Origin: Marchantia polymorpha subsp. ruderalis
Taxonomy: Eukaryota; Streptophyta; Marchantiopsida; Marchantiales; Marchantiaceae
Length of the DNA: 64,000 nucleotides
Direction: 5' to 3'
Assembly: GCA_037833965.1 (NCBI GenBank)
Contig: AP031354.1
Location: 30,234,001-30,298,000 of the forward strand
Below, in pieces: positions 1-11,920 of this stretch. Position numbers and translations under genes: made by a program. Numbering within the stretch: the stretch's first letter is position 1; the number at the start of each line of letters is the position of its first letter. A model generated the notes under the pieces. That model made no database searches. It was not told the DNA's origin and worked only from the letters and a program-made list of their open reading frames with translations.

Positions 1-200
1 AGAAAATTCATTCTCTTGATACGGATGTCGAGCTTTACACACACGAGGTTTCTGATATAGGGATCGGAAAATAGATGCTGGCTTTCACGATGTTGTCAGT
101 TCAGTACATCATGCAAAACCTCTTTAGACGTTAAGGATAGCGTATTAAGTGTACATTGTCGTCACACCAACAGAGTTTGATTTTGACCGCTCGAACAAAT

Positions 201-738
201 TTATGTAAAGTTCTCCATGAACATGTGATTCGAGTCAATCCTCTCAAATGGAAACAAGTGCATTGAAATTGTTTCTGAAGTCACATTAAACATCACTAAA
301 TTCCAGATTGTTACGTCAGCATGATAAAATACGACTGAAAGGTAGGTGTCCTTCAAGTTCGGGTGAAACCAGAAGTGGAGGTCATGCTTGGGATTCATCT
401 GTTAATGAAAATTCAACAGTTGAGGAGACTGCATGATCCGCCATGTAGTGCCAGTCAGTGTAGCCGTCAAGATGTGACTTCGATCTCAGCTGCCATGTCC
501 GGCTGCATGACCTTGTCACTTTAAAGAACATGGAATGTTCTTTAAGCAATGATCGTAGTACTACGTCAGTGCTTTGATGACCTCTGTCCTGCACGTCAGC
601 GATTCGAATCATCGCCTCCTTAACTCCCCACGAACAGTCATATAGATACTCGGGATAATCGAGGCCAGAGGATGAGCGCATGCAGTCTTTATTGTCTGTT
701 GATAATGCCATGTAATGGATGTATTCATGCATGTCCAT
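201..738 (-). CDS. Unrecognised coding-like pair of ORFs (possible two-exon gene or fragment)
   Basis: Two adjacent minus-strand open frames lie at 382-738 (118 residues) and 201-398 (65 residues). Both begin with a true ATG. The residue mix looks like protein rather than low-complexity translation, with stretches such as WGVKEAMIRIADVQDRGH in the first and HADVTIWNLVMFNVTSET in the second. A T-rich acceptor-like sequence ending in CAG sits directly before the ATG of the second frame at 398, so the two could be exons of one gene with the donor somewhere near 500-540. I did not find a junction that clearly preserves frame. I recognise no family. It could equally be a decayed gene, as the surroundings are AT-rich and repeat-like. 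Confidence 0.22.
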
Positions 739-2595
739 TTCCTTTCATGCAGTTGTATGTTGCTTTTTTTTTCTAAGTAATAATTCAATGTTTTTCGTCT
801 TGTAACAATCAAAGACTAGACATCAATTAATTAATATTTAAATTAATATTATTATTAAAATTTAAGAGTATTAAGTAAATACTTAATATGATATTGGGAT
901 GCAATAATAATTTTCCGTTAAAAAATTTTGTAAGTTGTACTTTGATGTTTTCATAATGTAATGAAATAATGATAGCATTTTATCGCTCTGAACAATTTAT
1001 CGTTGATCACACTTGAGATCAGCCAGGAGACAATATTTTGAATTGAGTTTTGGAGTTACTGGATTGCGTTCCGAGTTTTTCATGATACTGTATGTCACAA
1101 TGAATTTACATTACACTAATTTAAACCATCGTCAAAATTGGAATTATCGTATTTCTGGATCTTTAAAAAAATTGATAGAATATGATTGCCATTATAATTT
1201 ATGTGCCATACAATTCTAATGTTGTGCATGTCTTTTATTGAAGAACCTCAGTTTTGATGTTTTTATACTATATACGGATTCACAAGTATTCAATATCGTC
1301 GAAAATTGTTTGGGGTCAAAATACAGGTATGGTAGAGATTTACTAACTAAGGAGGACCATCCAAAATAAAAAAAGAGTAATAATATCGACGCGAGTAAAT
1401 GCTGCAAGGTGAAAAACAAGTCATCATACAATGATAACAAATATATTAAAAGTGTGTATCATATATAAATACTTTTCTCAAAATCTAAAATTAGTCTTAG
1501 ATAATTTGATTGTTTCTTCTAATAAAATTTCATTTACGTTAATTACTACTAAATTATAATATACATTTTAGTTTGAATATGCATTAAGGTTTTGAATATT
1601 CATTAAATTTCTTTTAACAATAAATCGATGCCTTGGTTTATTTATCTAAATCTTTTCTATTCGTATATGTTGGTAATATTTCTTTGCTTATAGCAAGTGT
1701 TTACATAATTAGTTCTCATTTGAAGTTAGACCTTGACTTTAAGTGCATGGAGTTTTTCAGGATAAAACTCTCACATAAAAAAAGTCTTCATAGCATTAAA
1801 ATAATATAAAATTCATGAATATCCGTACACTATTTGTTTTATGTGTAAGTTTCCTTGTTGTGAATGCGGGAAATACCTATCATTTACGTAATTTTCACTA
1901 GTAACTATGTCTTTTTTATACAATTTATCTATGTATGTAAAATCTTTATTCTTTCTACATGTTAGTTGACAAAACATTAATGTGTACATTTTTCCCGTTT
2001 ACAAGATTTGATTGGTGTAAATTTTGACCCATTGATTAGAGTAATCTACACAGGTGCAAAATTTTCTTACACTTCAAAACCGAGAATTGTTACATGAAAT
2101 ATTTATTTTGTAATTTTTGGATAGAAATTTAAAAACAGTAGTAATGGGAAAGGAAAGCGGAAAACTAACTACAGCTTCCAAAGTCCAAGTGAAGGTTGTA
2201 CAAAACACAATCAATTTTCATTTACTCATGTGTAATACATGTTCTTCAACATCATATTCAGAAATTTTTTCAAACCATGTTCAATAAAAATAACATGTTT
2301 ATTTCATATCTCACCAAGAAAGAAAAAGAATTTAGTTCTACAAAAATGTAAAATTAAGGAGCAAAATATGTTGACTTCAAGAAGTAAAGAAAAAACCATA
2401 TCACTTTGAACGCTATGGTTACTATTTATCAATTCCATAGAAACAACCGGATTTAAAAAGGAAATTTTCAGATAGAAGCTAATTGCGTTGATTCCTGTCC
2501 GACGCGCCATCCATAAGATCAATCTATTTCAGTGTTTTCATTTCCTATTCGCTACATGTTATGTTGAGATAGAAAAATAATATTAACCACTGTTC
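739..2595. other. AT-rich intergenic DNA
   Basis: This stretch is strongly AT-rich with many short A/T runs. All open frames are short and lack coding character. I see no gene, RNA gene or clear repeat in it. Confidence 0.6.
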
Positions 2596-2599
2596 TTGT

Positions 2600-3060
2600 T
2601 CTCTGTTTCCCTTTTGGGGACACTGCTTGGGTCCGACCGTTGGGGGTCAGTAAAGGCTAACATGTCCCGGCTCCGTCCAGACAAACACTTTTTCGTGCGA
2701 CAAGAAAGTGACCCTACGGGAGCCTCGCGGAAAAGGGTTTCTATTTCAGGCTGGGTCGACAATCTCGGGGCAATAGGGACATCGGAGCATCCAAGGGTCG
2801 GGAAGTTCCTCGCTAGCTTGCCTCCCGCTGTGCTGCTGAAACCCTACCGTTTGCGGGGTCGAGCGAATATTCCCTCCGGACTCAGTCCTTGCAGGGCCTG
2901 CAAGGACTGCATTGTCCTACAGGCGTTACGTGCCCGACGAGGGAGGGACTGTGTACTCCTTGCACATGTGAGGAAATCCCTGCCAGGGAGAAAGAATCTG
3001 GGACAGAAGGCAAGTACCCCAAGTACTGGCCGGTAAGTCCGCCACTGTGACCTGCTATAC
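2600..3060. other. GC-rich segment inside AT-rich DNA, probable repeat or insertion
   Basis: Composition changes abruptly near 2600 from AT-rich to GC-rich and returns to AT-rich by about 3300. A plus-strand open frame of 146 codons (2596-3036) covers it, but the frame opens at TTG rather than ATG and its translation matches nothing I know. A short imperfect inverted repeat (CTTGCAGGGCCTGCAAG) lies at about 2888-2904. The sharp boundary suggests an inserted repeat or a piece of transferred DNA; I cannot assign a family. Confidence 0.3.
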
Positions 3061-6000
3061 TCCGTGCGATCGTATACTCATCGGAGAGCACTATATGGTC
3101 TCGATTTATGGTGCAGAAGTAGAACTGATCGACGCGCCACTTCAATGCATCGAAGAGTACCACCAGCACTAGTTCTGCTTGGGGTTGTTGCTACATGGCA
3201 CATCGAAACTGAATTGCCCAAATGCAACTGGTTGGAAACCCTTTCCATTATATGAATGCTATTCAAAGAATGTAATCCAGAAGTTCCAGGAATTGCGAAG
3301 AAATTGGCATATTAAAAATGGAATATGCACAATTTTAGTGCGGATGAAATCCTAATTTCTTAATGACACTTTTGGATTTAAAAATTTTCACCAGGAAATG
3401 TCAGAAATATTCCAAGAGCACGATGAATTCAGTCTCCTGAAATACACTTTAGTAAGCCGGCCCCTCCTCTTTCAAGTATGATCCAAATGCTAGAGATGAA
3501 TGATGTGTGCGTGACGTGTAGTAACATCAGAATCATTGCGGGGGAGGACTGTGTCAATGTGACCTCTAAATGAATAAACAAAGAAATAAATTCTGTGTTG
3601 AGTGCAGAAACAACTTCAAACAGCATAAAGAAAGTGGCAAGCAGGCTGACCGGATCTACTGCTGTTATCAACACTGACGAGTGCACAGGGTGTATACTTT
3701 CGTCAGCAAGGCGACGGGTGTGAATTCCAATGTTGTGATGAGAACGTGTGCGTTTTCCAGTCCGATGCAGATGCTGTATTTCAAGTAGTCTGGCGGCCCT
3801 CATAAGCCAAATGGCCTCCGCCGTTGAGACCTCGTAGATCAGCAAGCGAGCGATGGGTTCAGAATTTTACCGTATTGTCAGTGGACCTTGTAGATTGTCA
3901 GACCTGCATCAATACCGCCAATTACCTACTAGATCCCCAGCTTTGTCCCACGCAATGGAACGCTCGTCATGCTATTCGGTTATTACCGGCTCAAGAGCCT
4001 AGACGATCCTGATTGCACAATTTACTTTTTCTTTCTCAGGCATAGTTACAGCAGGTTGAAAAAGGTGATCTGCTGCGCTTTGGAAATCTTGCAAGCAATC
4101 TAATCATCTACATCTGCATATGGGGCATTATATAAGTATACATGCCGTAGGATAAGGAGCCAGGAAAGACGTACAATTCTATCCCTGTGCGGTGACGCAA
4201 AATTTTATAAGAAGAGCTGAATATATTATAAGCGTGGCGTACAGTAATTTGGGTTTGCAACCGTGACTTTTGTCTGCGTTGGAGTTTGATCTCCTAGATC
4301 GTGGGCTACTTTTCTCGAACAATCTCGAAATCTTAGATTGAGGTCGAGGGTGTGAACAGTACTGGACATTAAACTCATGATTCATACTCCAGTTTCGTAC
4401 CACGTAAACTCGAAGTTGTGCCTACCGATGCAGATTCAGGATCTCATGGTATTTTGTACATCAACTTCTGAGACAAAAGCTACAGGCACTTTTCAACATG
4501 CCCTTTGGTCCTTTTCCTGCATCAGATTAAATGGTAAATGGTAAATAGACAAAGCACGTGGGACCCAAAAGGTTAAAAGTCTGAAAAACACAGTACAAGC
4601 CAAAATCGATTAGTTGTTTTTGATATACAGCAACAATTATTGTGCCTCTAAGAGTTCTACTTTGGTGGAGCTAATGAAAATAGTATTCAGGATCGTGGAC
4701 GCTTTTGAGCTGAAGTAGCTGAATAGAGTGAAGCAGTCAATTAGAGCAATTCGAGCGTTCCCATTCGATGAGCAGAACCGGTTAGTCAATGATCTTTCGC
4801 AGCACTGATGGAGTATTACAGCCTGCAACAGTATCCACTGCTGGGATGCATCGACAGTGTAGCCATTCTTCAAAATGCTCTCCACCAACTTGCGAGCCTA
4901 CTGGTCACCGGATCTCTGTTCCATGCGTGACTGAAATTCGATAGGTTTAGTTCTTTTCCATTTCCTCGATCCATGCTGTATAACTAACACTTCACCTGTG
5001 TGATCCGTTCGTTACTTTTGATTTAGGACTTGAGCCTGGGTCATTTCTCCTGTAGGTACAACACTGTATGCGTTGTGAATGCATAAAACATGGATGACTT
5101 GACAAGCTGCATGTCTTACTTCCACTTGTCTATAGCTACGCCCCTGATTCAGTTGGAAGTTCATCATCAGAAGGTTTTTCCTTCAATAATTGGAAATTGC
5201 CATTTTAGACAGCAATCCCTTAAATCTCTACAAAATTATATTATGGTCCTATCACGTGCATGAAATCCAGAATACGAAAGAAACAGTAGGTCAGCTGGAT
5301 TTCGATTCGCCATTTCATTGCACGTTCTAAGACCGAAGAGCTATCACAAGGACCGACCATGGTAACAACTTGCAGACATATCCATTGCAGAGCGTTTGCG
5401 AATATGACTATAAAAACTTCCACATGATATCCTGCGAATTCAACTCTGCGAGGATTCTAATCTGATATGATACTGCGAGCACATGTTATGAACATTTTAC
5501 GATAATGGACATTAGTATCCTTGCAGAAAAGCTGCTTCGTACGTTAATCCGGATGTTTATGTTGAAGCATGTTACATTGTTATGTTCCTTGAACTGTTGT
5601 ACTTGGCGTAACATGACGTACTGCATTCATAGAAAGTAGCATCAGTTCTACAACATATATGTCGCCTATCATGTTGCGTGAGAAGCTCAAGTGGATGATA
5701 CGCTGATACCAAAGTGGGGAGCACTTCGAGTGCTCATACTTGGGTATAGTGATCGGACATGTGAGAAAAGCGAGATTCTTTAGCGGGTTGTCTGTCGATC
5801 TGCAAAACGCACGCATGCTCCCAATCCGTTGATCTGTTTATTTACACACATTCTGAACCTCAATCAAATGACCAACTACACCATTTGCCTCGGTTCAAAT
5901 GGAGCCTACCGATCAGAGTGAAGGGAGTATGTTACAAAACTGAAAGCACGAGCATTCATCCCCATTGCGTTCGAGTGATCCAACTTTACAAACTTTGAGA

Positions 6001-6331
6001 CGGAACTCTGGAGGTTAACAAGAGCCCTCTGTAACGAGGTAAAAGACTCTTCGCAGTGTGCATTTCATTTACATTATAATCGTCAATAACTTGATCATGA
6101 CAATGACATTGGATCCTCCAAAATCCGACGGACTGGACGAGATCTCTCGTAGTGTAAATGCTTGATTTTTAGGCATGGGTACTGGTCACAGATCAGAGAT
6201 AGTATGTCCCCTAGCCCAATTCACAGCGCTTTTCTGGCTTTGAATATCGTCAAGAGTCCACACATGTAACGAAGACAAATAAGATCAAGATGAGGCTTAG
6301 CTTCCAAGTTTGCTGGAAGTATTGCAAGTCA

Positions 6332-6357
6332 AAATTCTACAGCTGACTGTAGAATTT
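6332..6357. repeat. Inverted repeat (11-bp arms, 4-bp loop)
   Basis: The arms AAATTCTACAG (6332-6342) and CTGTAGAATTT (6347-6357) are perfectly complementary. No gene context is evident. Confidence 0.85.
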
Positions 6358-6611
6358 ATGTAAGAACCGGACATTAGTATCTTATTAATATTAGTATCTA
6401 TAATTTCGTAAGATGGTGATAAGTGTTCTAGGTCTGACAGACGGATTGCATTGCATGCTTCGTGACTCACGATGTCTTTGGTCAGGTCACATCTGATATG
6501 GTCTCATTCTCCAGGTCCATGCCACCGACTAATCATACATCAGTCGGAGACTTAATTACGATGAGTTTACATACCTTCCCACCACACGATCATGGACAAC
6601 TTACCCTCAAT

Positions 6612-6639
6612 TACAAGCTGAACTGCAGTTCAGCTTGTA
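6612..6639. repeat. 28-bp perfect palindrome
   Basis: The half-site TACAAGCTGAACTG is followed immediately by its exact reverse complement with no spacer. It lies inside a 66-codon plus-strand frame (6462-6662) that has no recognisable function. Confidence 0.9.
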
Positions 6640-8199
6640 GTGGCCGGACACCTAGACTTTAGAACCCATTGGCTCATGAAGAAGTTTCGTCCCGTGCAGA
6701 TGCTGCTTCATCATAAAGACTTTATTGAAACGAGAATCATGTCGAGAAGTATGAAACTCTGTAATACACGGTGATTTGGCTTTCAAGCTTTCGGCCGTCT
6801 AAAATCTACTAGCCCCTGCAGGACGGTAGCTTCTACAGTAGGATGGATACATGCTGGTTGGATCTTTATATGGGTCGGTTGCAGTTTTATGAGGTTTTTG
6901 TTGAAGAGAAAACAAAATGAAGTATTTGGGCAGAAGCTGTTATGGTTGTAGGCTTCCCCCACTGTTTCGTGGAAGAGAGGTTAAAGTGCCTTCACTAGAT
7001 ACCTCCTTTTTATTCATGGATTTTTCGGAATGAAATTTGACTTTATTTATCTTCTTGCAGACAGTAGTGAATCTTCAGTGCTTGGAATGACTGAAGTTCG
7101 TATCTGAGATGAACATAGGAGAAATCAATTCAACCTATATTCAAATATGAACAAGGTTGCATCGATTCTAGAACTGAAGAACATCTACTTCGCTGTAGAA
7201 CTTTGACTTAGTCTGCATGAACTTGATGAATCATTTATATGCACGGTTCTGTCCGAATTGGAGAGTGATTGTTGGATCGGATCGCGTGGCTGTGATGAAT
7301 CGGATCTTCTCAATTCAAGAGATCCCAATTCAACCCGTAGTTATAGCCAGATCTGTATCAGGTTATAACTACAGGTTGCTGACTGGAGCTGCTGCTATTG
7401 TGTGCTCGTTTGATTGTTCCTTTGCATATGATGTCAATGTCTCCTGAGTGTAAATACAATATTGATTATTTGTCATAAGCTTTGCCAAAGTTGCAGTTGA
7501 TGCCAACAACATGCGTCTAATCTCAGATATTATCATAAATACTTTACTGTGTGTCTGGACTCTATTCCAGCCTTCTTGAAACCAAAGCCTGTAGGAAGGA
7601 TATCTATCTGTGACAGTTCTGAATCTGAATATCTTTCTGAATTCTTCACATATGAACATCAGTGGACACTTCTATCCGAACAACTCTTGAAATGTGAACA
7701 CTAAGGTCAATACGTGAATGTGAAAGAAGCTATTAAGTAAACTAAATAAATAGTAAATTGAACCATTTTGTAAACAAAGAAAAGATAACACGTAACTAGT
7801 GAATTAAATCGTTTTCTTCATTAAACTTATACGCAGATGTCCATATGAAAATATTTAATTATTCCAATTGCAATGCAATGCAAGAATCTTAATACAATTT
7901 TATTACATCAAAAATTATTCATGATATTATCATGAAAAGCAATGGACTAAAATTAATGAATTAAGAGTAAAATTTGTTGTTGTCAGCGTGAAGATATTAG
8001 AATCTGACGAAGAGCATTATAATGTATTGTAAATTTTATTAATTATCATGATATTAATATCTTCTTTGAGTTGGGAGATTTTTTGTAAACTTTGCAACTT
8101 TGATCCAGATTCAATTTGTATATCTATATGAGAAATTTGTAAAGTACTGGGTGACGTATCCAATGTCTTTATCCATCCCCATCTCTCGTTCTTATGCGT

Positions 8200-9314
8200 A
8201 GTGTCACGATCAGAAATAAGAACTGGAGTTGGAACTTGGAGTCTTGGAAACGGTCGTTGCAAGCAAAGCCGCGTTGACCGGTTTGTATTGACTCTTCGGG
8301 ACGGAGCAAGATAACCATGGTCGCGCGGCCACCGGCGAGACCGGTTAGATGAGTAAAACTCGAGCAATCCTGGACTCTACGATACCGAATCGGACGGTTG
8401 TAGGAGCTCGCAGCGGTGACCACATTCACGGGTTACCACAGTCATCCAAAGCTCCGACAGTGATGACAGCCCGACGTAGGCAAGTACCGGTCTCCCGAGG
8501 CACAATCCTGCGGACACCGAATCGTTGGACCGCAGTTGCCCACTGCTTGTCCGCGGGAAAGTCCCGGGAATCGCGGTGGGTCGGAGTTTGCGGCTTCTGG
8601 ACGCGTAACTTTTCCGGCGCCTGTTGAATCACTGGCCCTAACAGGCGTTCAGATTGTGTCGCGAGGAGAATCCGGCGACGACGTGTGCCAGCGAGGGGAG
8701 CCCGGGCACGGGACGGGAACGTGTATTCTTCGGGACGAGCGAGCGAGCGAGGTCTCAGAGCGAGGAGGAGGAGGCGACAGGAGCGATAGAGATGGGGCGC
8801 ACGGACAGGAGACAGTGGCTCGGACCATCGGCGGTCAGTTGTTGCGCCTCCGCAGTCGTTGTGTTGTCACATGAATTTTGCAGTGCAGCAATCTCTCGCG
8901 TGGTTTGATGCAGATCTGTCGATGTATTGAGATTGAGGATCGCAACAGCGAGAAGAGCGAAGAAGTGGAGGCTGCCTTTTCTATATGGTTCCTGTCAAAG
9001 TCTGATCGTGTCACCCTCCCACAGAATGAAGTGATGTCGATCTCGGACTCTCAGCATTCGCGCATGCGCTCTGACAGCGAGCTTACGTACGTTTTTCGGG
9101 CACTCGGATCAATCAAACATTACGGTACTTCAGCGTTAGCTTATGTGAACATGACAGGGAATCGGATACCACGTGCTGTGTCTGAGAGCTGACTGAATTC
9201 CCATCGAGAGAGCGATCGGATCTACGGAGTGACCGTGTACAGAACTGCGATCAAGTCTGCCGTAGACACAACTGGACTCTGGACAAATCTGATTCGAGTG
9301 GAAAGTGAGCGAAG
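8200..9314 (+). promoter_or_regulatory. GC-rich putative promoter and 5' leader of the 9.3-kb gene
   Basis: GC content rises sharply from about 8200, and the region is dense in CG dinucleotides up to the ATG at 9315. Overlapping open frames on both strands (for example 8349-8627, 8536-8874 and 8654-8908) follow from the GC-richness and show no family signal. This placement is typical of a plant gene's promoter plus transcribed leader. No specific transcription start or TATA box could be fixed. Confidence 0.35.
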
Positions 9315-11910
9315 ATGGAAGTAGCAGTGGCGGCCGTGACCATTATCGGACAACTGGAGACTATCTACATGATTATTGACAAAATAGTTCAATATCAGCA
9401 GATGGTCTGCAGATACAAAGATACGTGTCGAGATTTTGTCAACTTCGTCAAGGAAATTGGTGAGATACGAGTGGTGTGTCTAATTGTTGATCATTGTACT
9501 TAGATTAAATTGTGACAGCTCCATCTCCAGCTCGTGGCGAGTCTAACCTCCATTCATAGAGCTGAAGGCGTAGTGTACGTCTGGAACCTCAGAACTCCCT
9601 TTCTTTCCATCCTGTACTTGAGGTAGATTAGAGCTGTGTCTCTCTCCTTCGCAACTGACTCACTGACGAACTGCGACGTCGGTAGTAAGACAATCCTGGC
9701 AAATCATCTTTCAGCACGTCTTTGCATAGCTCGTTAGTCAGTCTTGCTCTCAGAAAATTGATTGTTGTTTTGTCACCTCTGAAACAATTGACTGTCTGTG
9801 ACTTCCATTCAGTTATAGCCATTTCAGTTGCCTATATTCACCAGGTCGATGATAATGCAGACTTAAAAATAAAATGCGAGACCTAGTCCTATTCCACGAA
9901 TTTCTTCTATCTGTAAAGAATGTAGCACATGCCGATCTGGGTAGCCACTCAGTAAGGATTGTTAGGTTGGCGGGAACGTCATTGCCCACAATAATCTTTG
10001 CTTAACATAGCTTTTTTAAGTCACCTAACCTCCGGCTGACATTGCAAACCCGCCATAATCTGCAGAAACTGTTTTGAGAAACAAAGCGTCCAATTTGAAA
10101 CTGGATCAGGAGAGAAAGTTTAGTAATGACGTGAAGAGGCAGCTGGACAACCTGGAGGAGCACCTGCGATGTGCGGCGGCCTTATTAAGCGATCTGGAGT
10201 CCCCTCTCAGAATAGCAGCTTACACAGGAGTGGCTGCAAATAAAATAAGTGAACTCCGAGGACAACTCATGGAGGCGGTCACGCTCTTAACATTCCACAT
10301 CGTGTGCTCTCCTTCTGAGAAACAGGTAATTTTGTGTGCCGAAGTTTGTGTAAGCATGTATTTCAGTCCAGATCGACTTCGTGGACAAAGATTATTCTGG
10401 ATTCGAGACTTTGCCCTCTCTTTTCACTGCTCGCTGTAATTTGACTTTGTGTTAGATTTTCGTTGTAGCGATAAAGCCCCTCAGATTGGTTTCAAATTCC
10501 TCTTTCGGAGACAAGATGTGTGACATATACAACGACGCTGAAAGTAATTTAATAATTGCTCGATGACCTGTGCAGCCGGAGCATCTTCAGTGTCCTCCTG
10601 ACGACACGCATCCACTTTCTCAAGTCCATCACATTCCGAGAATTTTCAAGCAGGAGATTCATCACCATGTGGAGCCACGCGTCGAAGCCAGGACTTCATA
10701 CCAAAAACCCTCACACCAAGAGGTCCACGTTTCCTACCACCACATTGCCCCTCATGACAGTCCTCATGCTCACGACCGTCCGAAAGGTCGCGTGAGAGGC
10801 AGCCGTGAATGTCACTGTCCTCATTGTGAAACTCACCACTCCGCAGGCATTGCTGAATCTGCTTCTCCCAGGCTTCACGGGAACGAGCATGCTCCTGGCC
10901 ATAGCCAACAGCATTGTGTTCACTCCCCTCCTCAGCGTTCGAAAAGCCTTTCCAAGCTTCCTTCAGCTGCTCCACCTCTTTATGCCAAACGCCACTCACA
11001 TATCGTCGCTCATCCCCATATTCTGGATTTCCACCATGCTCTGGAATTCCACCATGCTGAAAATGGTGCTAAAATCTCCTCAGGTCCTCATGCTGATTCC
11101 CATCCTCCGTCTCGGGGTTCCACTTCCCGTTCTAGAAGCAGTTCTAAAATGGGTTCCCCCAGTCATTCTGACAGTCACCACTCTCGAAGTCCCACTCACC
11201 ATCATCAATTTGAGCTTCTGAATTCCAGAGGCAGTTTCAATGCGTCTTCTTCCCCAAGTGCTGCTGCTGCTGCTGCTGAATGTCGTAACTCTTCGAGCCC
11301 TGCCCACCACCGTCACCACCATCATTCTGATAGGCAGCTTTCCAGAAGCAGTTCCAAGATGGACTCTCCATTCCATCCTGACAGTCACCACCATCAACCT
11401 GATGCTGCTCTGCATCCACGAAGCAGTTCCAGGAAGACTTCCCCAAGTCATCCTGATGCCCACACTGATTCCAGACGCATTTCGAAGTTGGCGTCCTTTA
11501 GCCATGCCGAGAATCAGCCGCATCAGCATGATTCTCATCCTCGAGGAATCAGCTCTAAGGTGGCGGAAAATATTCACTCCTCGATCGATCCTCTCTTGAC
11601 TGAGAAAATTCTTCACCGACCTCTCTGTCCTCACCACAATCTTGCCGAAGAGTGTGCTCAGAAGAGCAGCAGCCATTTGAAGAGCGCTCCGATTCCTGCG
11701 GCTGCAATCGACCATCTCCATCATTCTTCCGCTTCTTCTCACCAACACCAACACCACCAACGGAAAGCTCTTCCCCATCAACATCAACGTCAACATCAAC
11801 ACCAACACCAACACCAACATCAGCAGTTCTCGCCTTCGCCATCTCAATCGACGAGCGTGGGCAGGTCTGAGTCGCAGGCCTTTCTGTTCGCCATCGGTCC
11901 CTATGGCTAA
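9315..11910 (+). CDS. Helical-bundle N-terminal domain protein with long His/Ser-rich tail (paralog 1)
   Basis: Three exons: 9315-9459, 10066-10325 and 10576-11910. Introns are phase 1 and phase 0, every junction is GT-AG, and the sum is 579 residues in frame. Residues 1-135 are mainly helical and heptad-like (QLETIYMIIDKIVQYQQMV in exon 1, LEEHLRCAAALLSDLESPL in exon 2). The tail from about residue 136 is rich in His, Ser, Pro and Gln. It holds three copies of a unit RSSSKMxSPxHxDSHH, an Ala run, and a final HQ/HQR tract. The bundle resembles N-terminal four-helix bundles of MLKL, MCA and RPW8 type proteins, known for membrane or cell-death roles. That link is inferred by eye. No kinase, NB-ARC or LRR follows. 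A second gene with the same exon 1-2 design lies at 14.6 kb. The 3' end could be spliced differently, since a possible donor occurs at about 11861. Confidence 0.72.
11134..11466 (+). repeat. Three diverged copies of a Ser/His coding unit
   Basis: Units begin near 11134, 11344 and 11419 and each encodes a version of RSSSKMxSPxHxD(S/A)H. The first two copies differ partly at silent third positions (TCT/TCC, AAA/AAG) while the encoded motif is kept. This supports the reading frame chosen for the His/Ser-rich exon. Confidence 0.7.
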
Positions 11911-11920
11911 GAGCTCTCAC

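Larger units (their letters stand above)
3300..8200. other. Intergenic DNA with scattered coding-like fragments
   Basis: No complete gene could be built here. Several short stretches look protein-like on the plus strand but are interrupted by stops, for example about 3600-3700 (reading KKVASRLTGSTAVINTDECT), 4660-4800 (reading VKQSIRAIRAFPFDEQN) and 5240-5420. The minus strand has similar short frames at 4637-4888 and 5580-5816. They may be decayed genes or exons of genes I could not connect. Perfect palindromes at 6332-6357 and 6612-6639 are listed separately. Confidence 0.35.

Noticed and set aside
3429-3845. 138-codon minus-strand frame
   Set aside because: Opens at TTG and overlaps better protein-like but interrupted stretches on the plus strand; no family seen.
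10805-11221. 138-codon plus-strand frame in another phase of the same exon
   Set aside because: Not in phase with the upstream exons, and the internal repeats keep their motif only in the His/Ser frame.
11080-11847. 255-codon minus-strand frame opposite the His-rich exon
   Set aside because: It is the complement of a repetitive His/Ser exon; its translation is low-complexity Leu/Val/Arg, and the plus-strand frame joins in phase with two conserved upstream exons.
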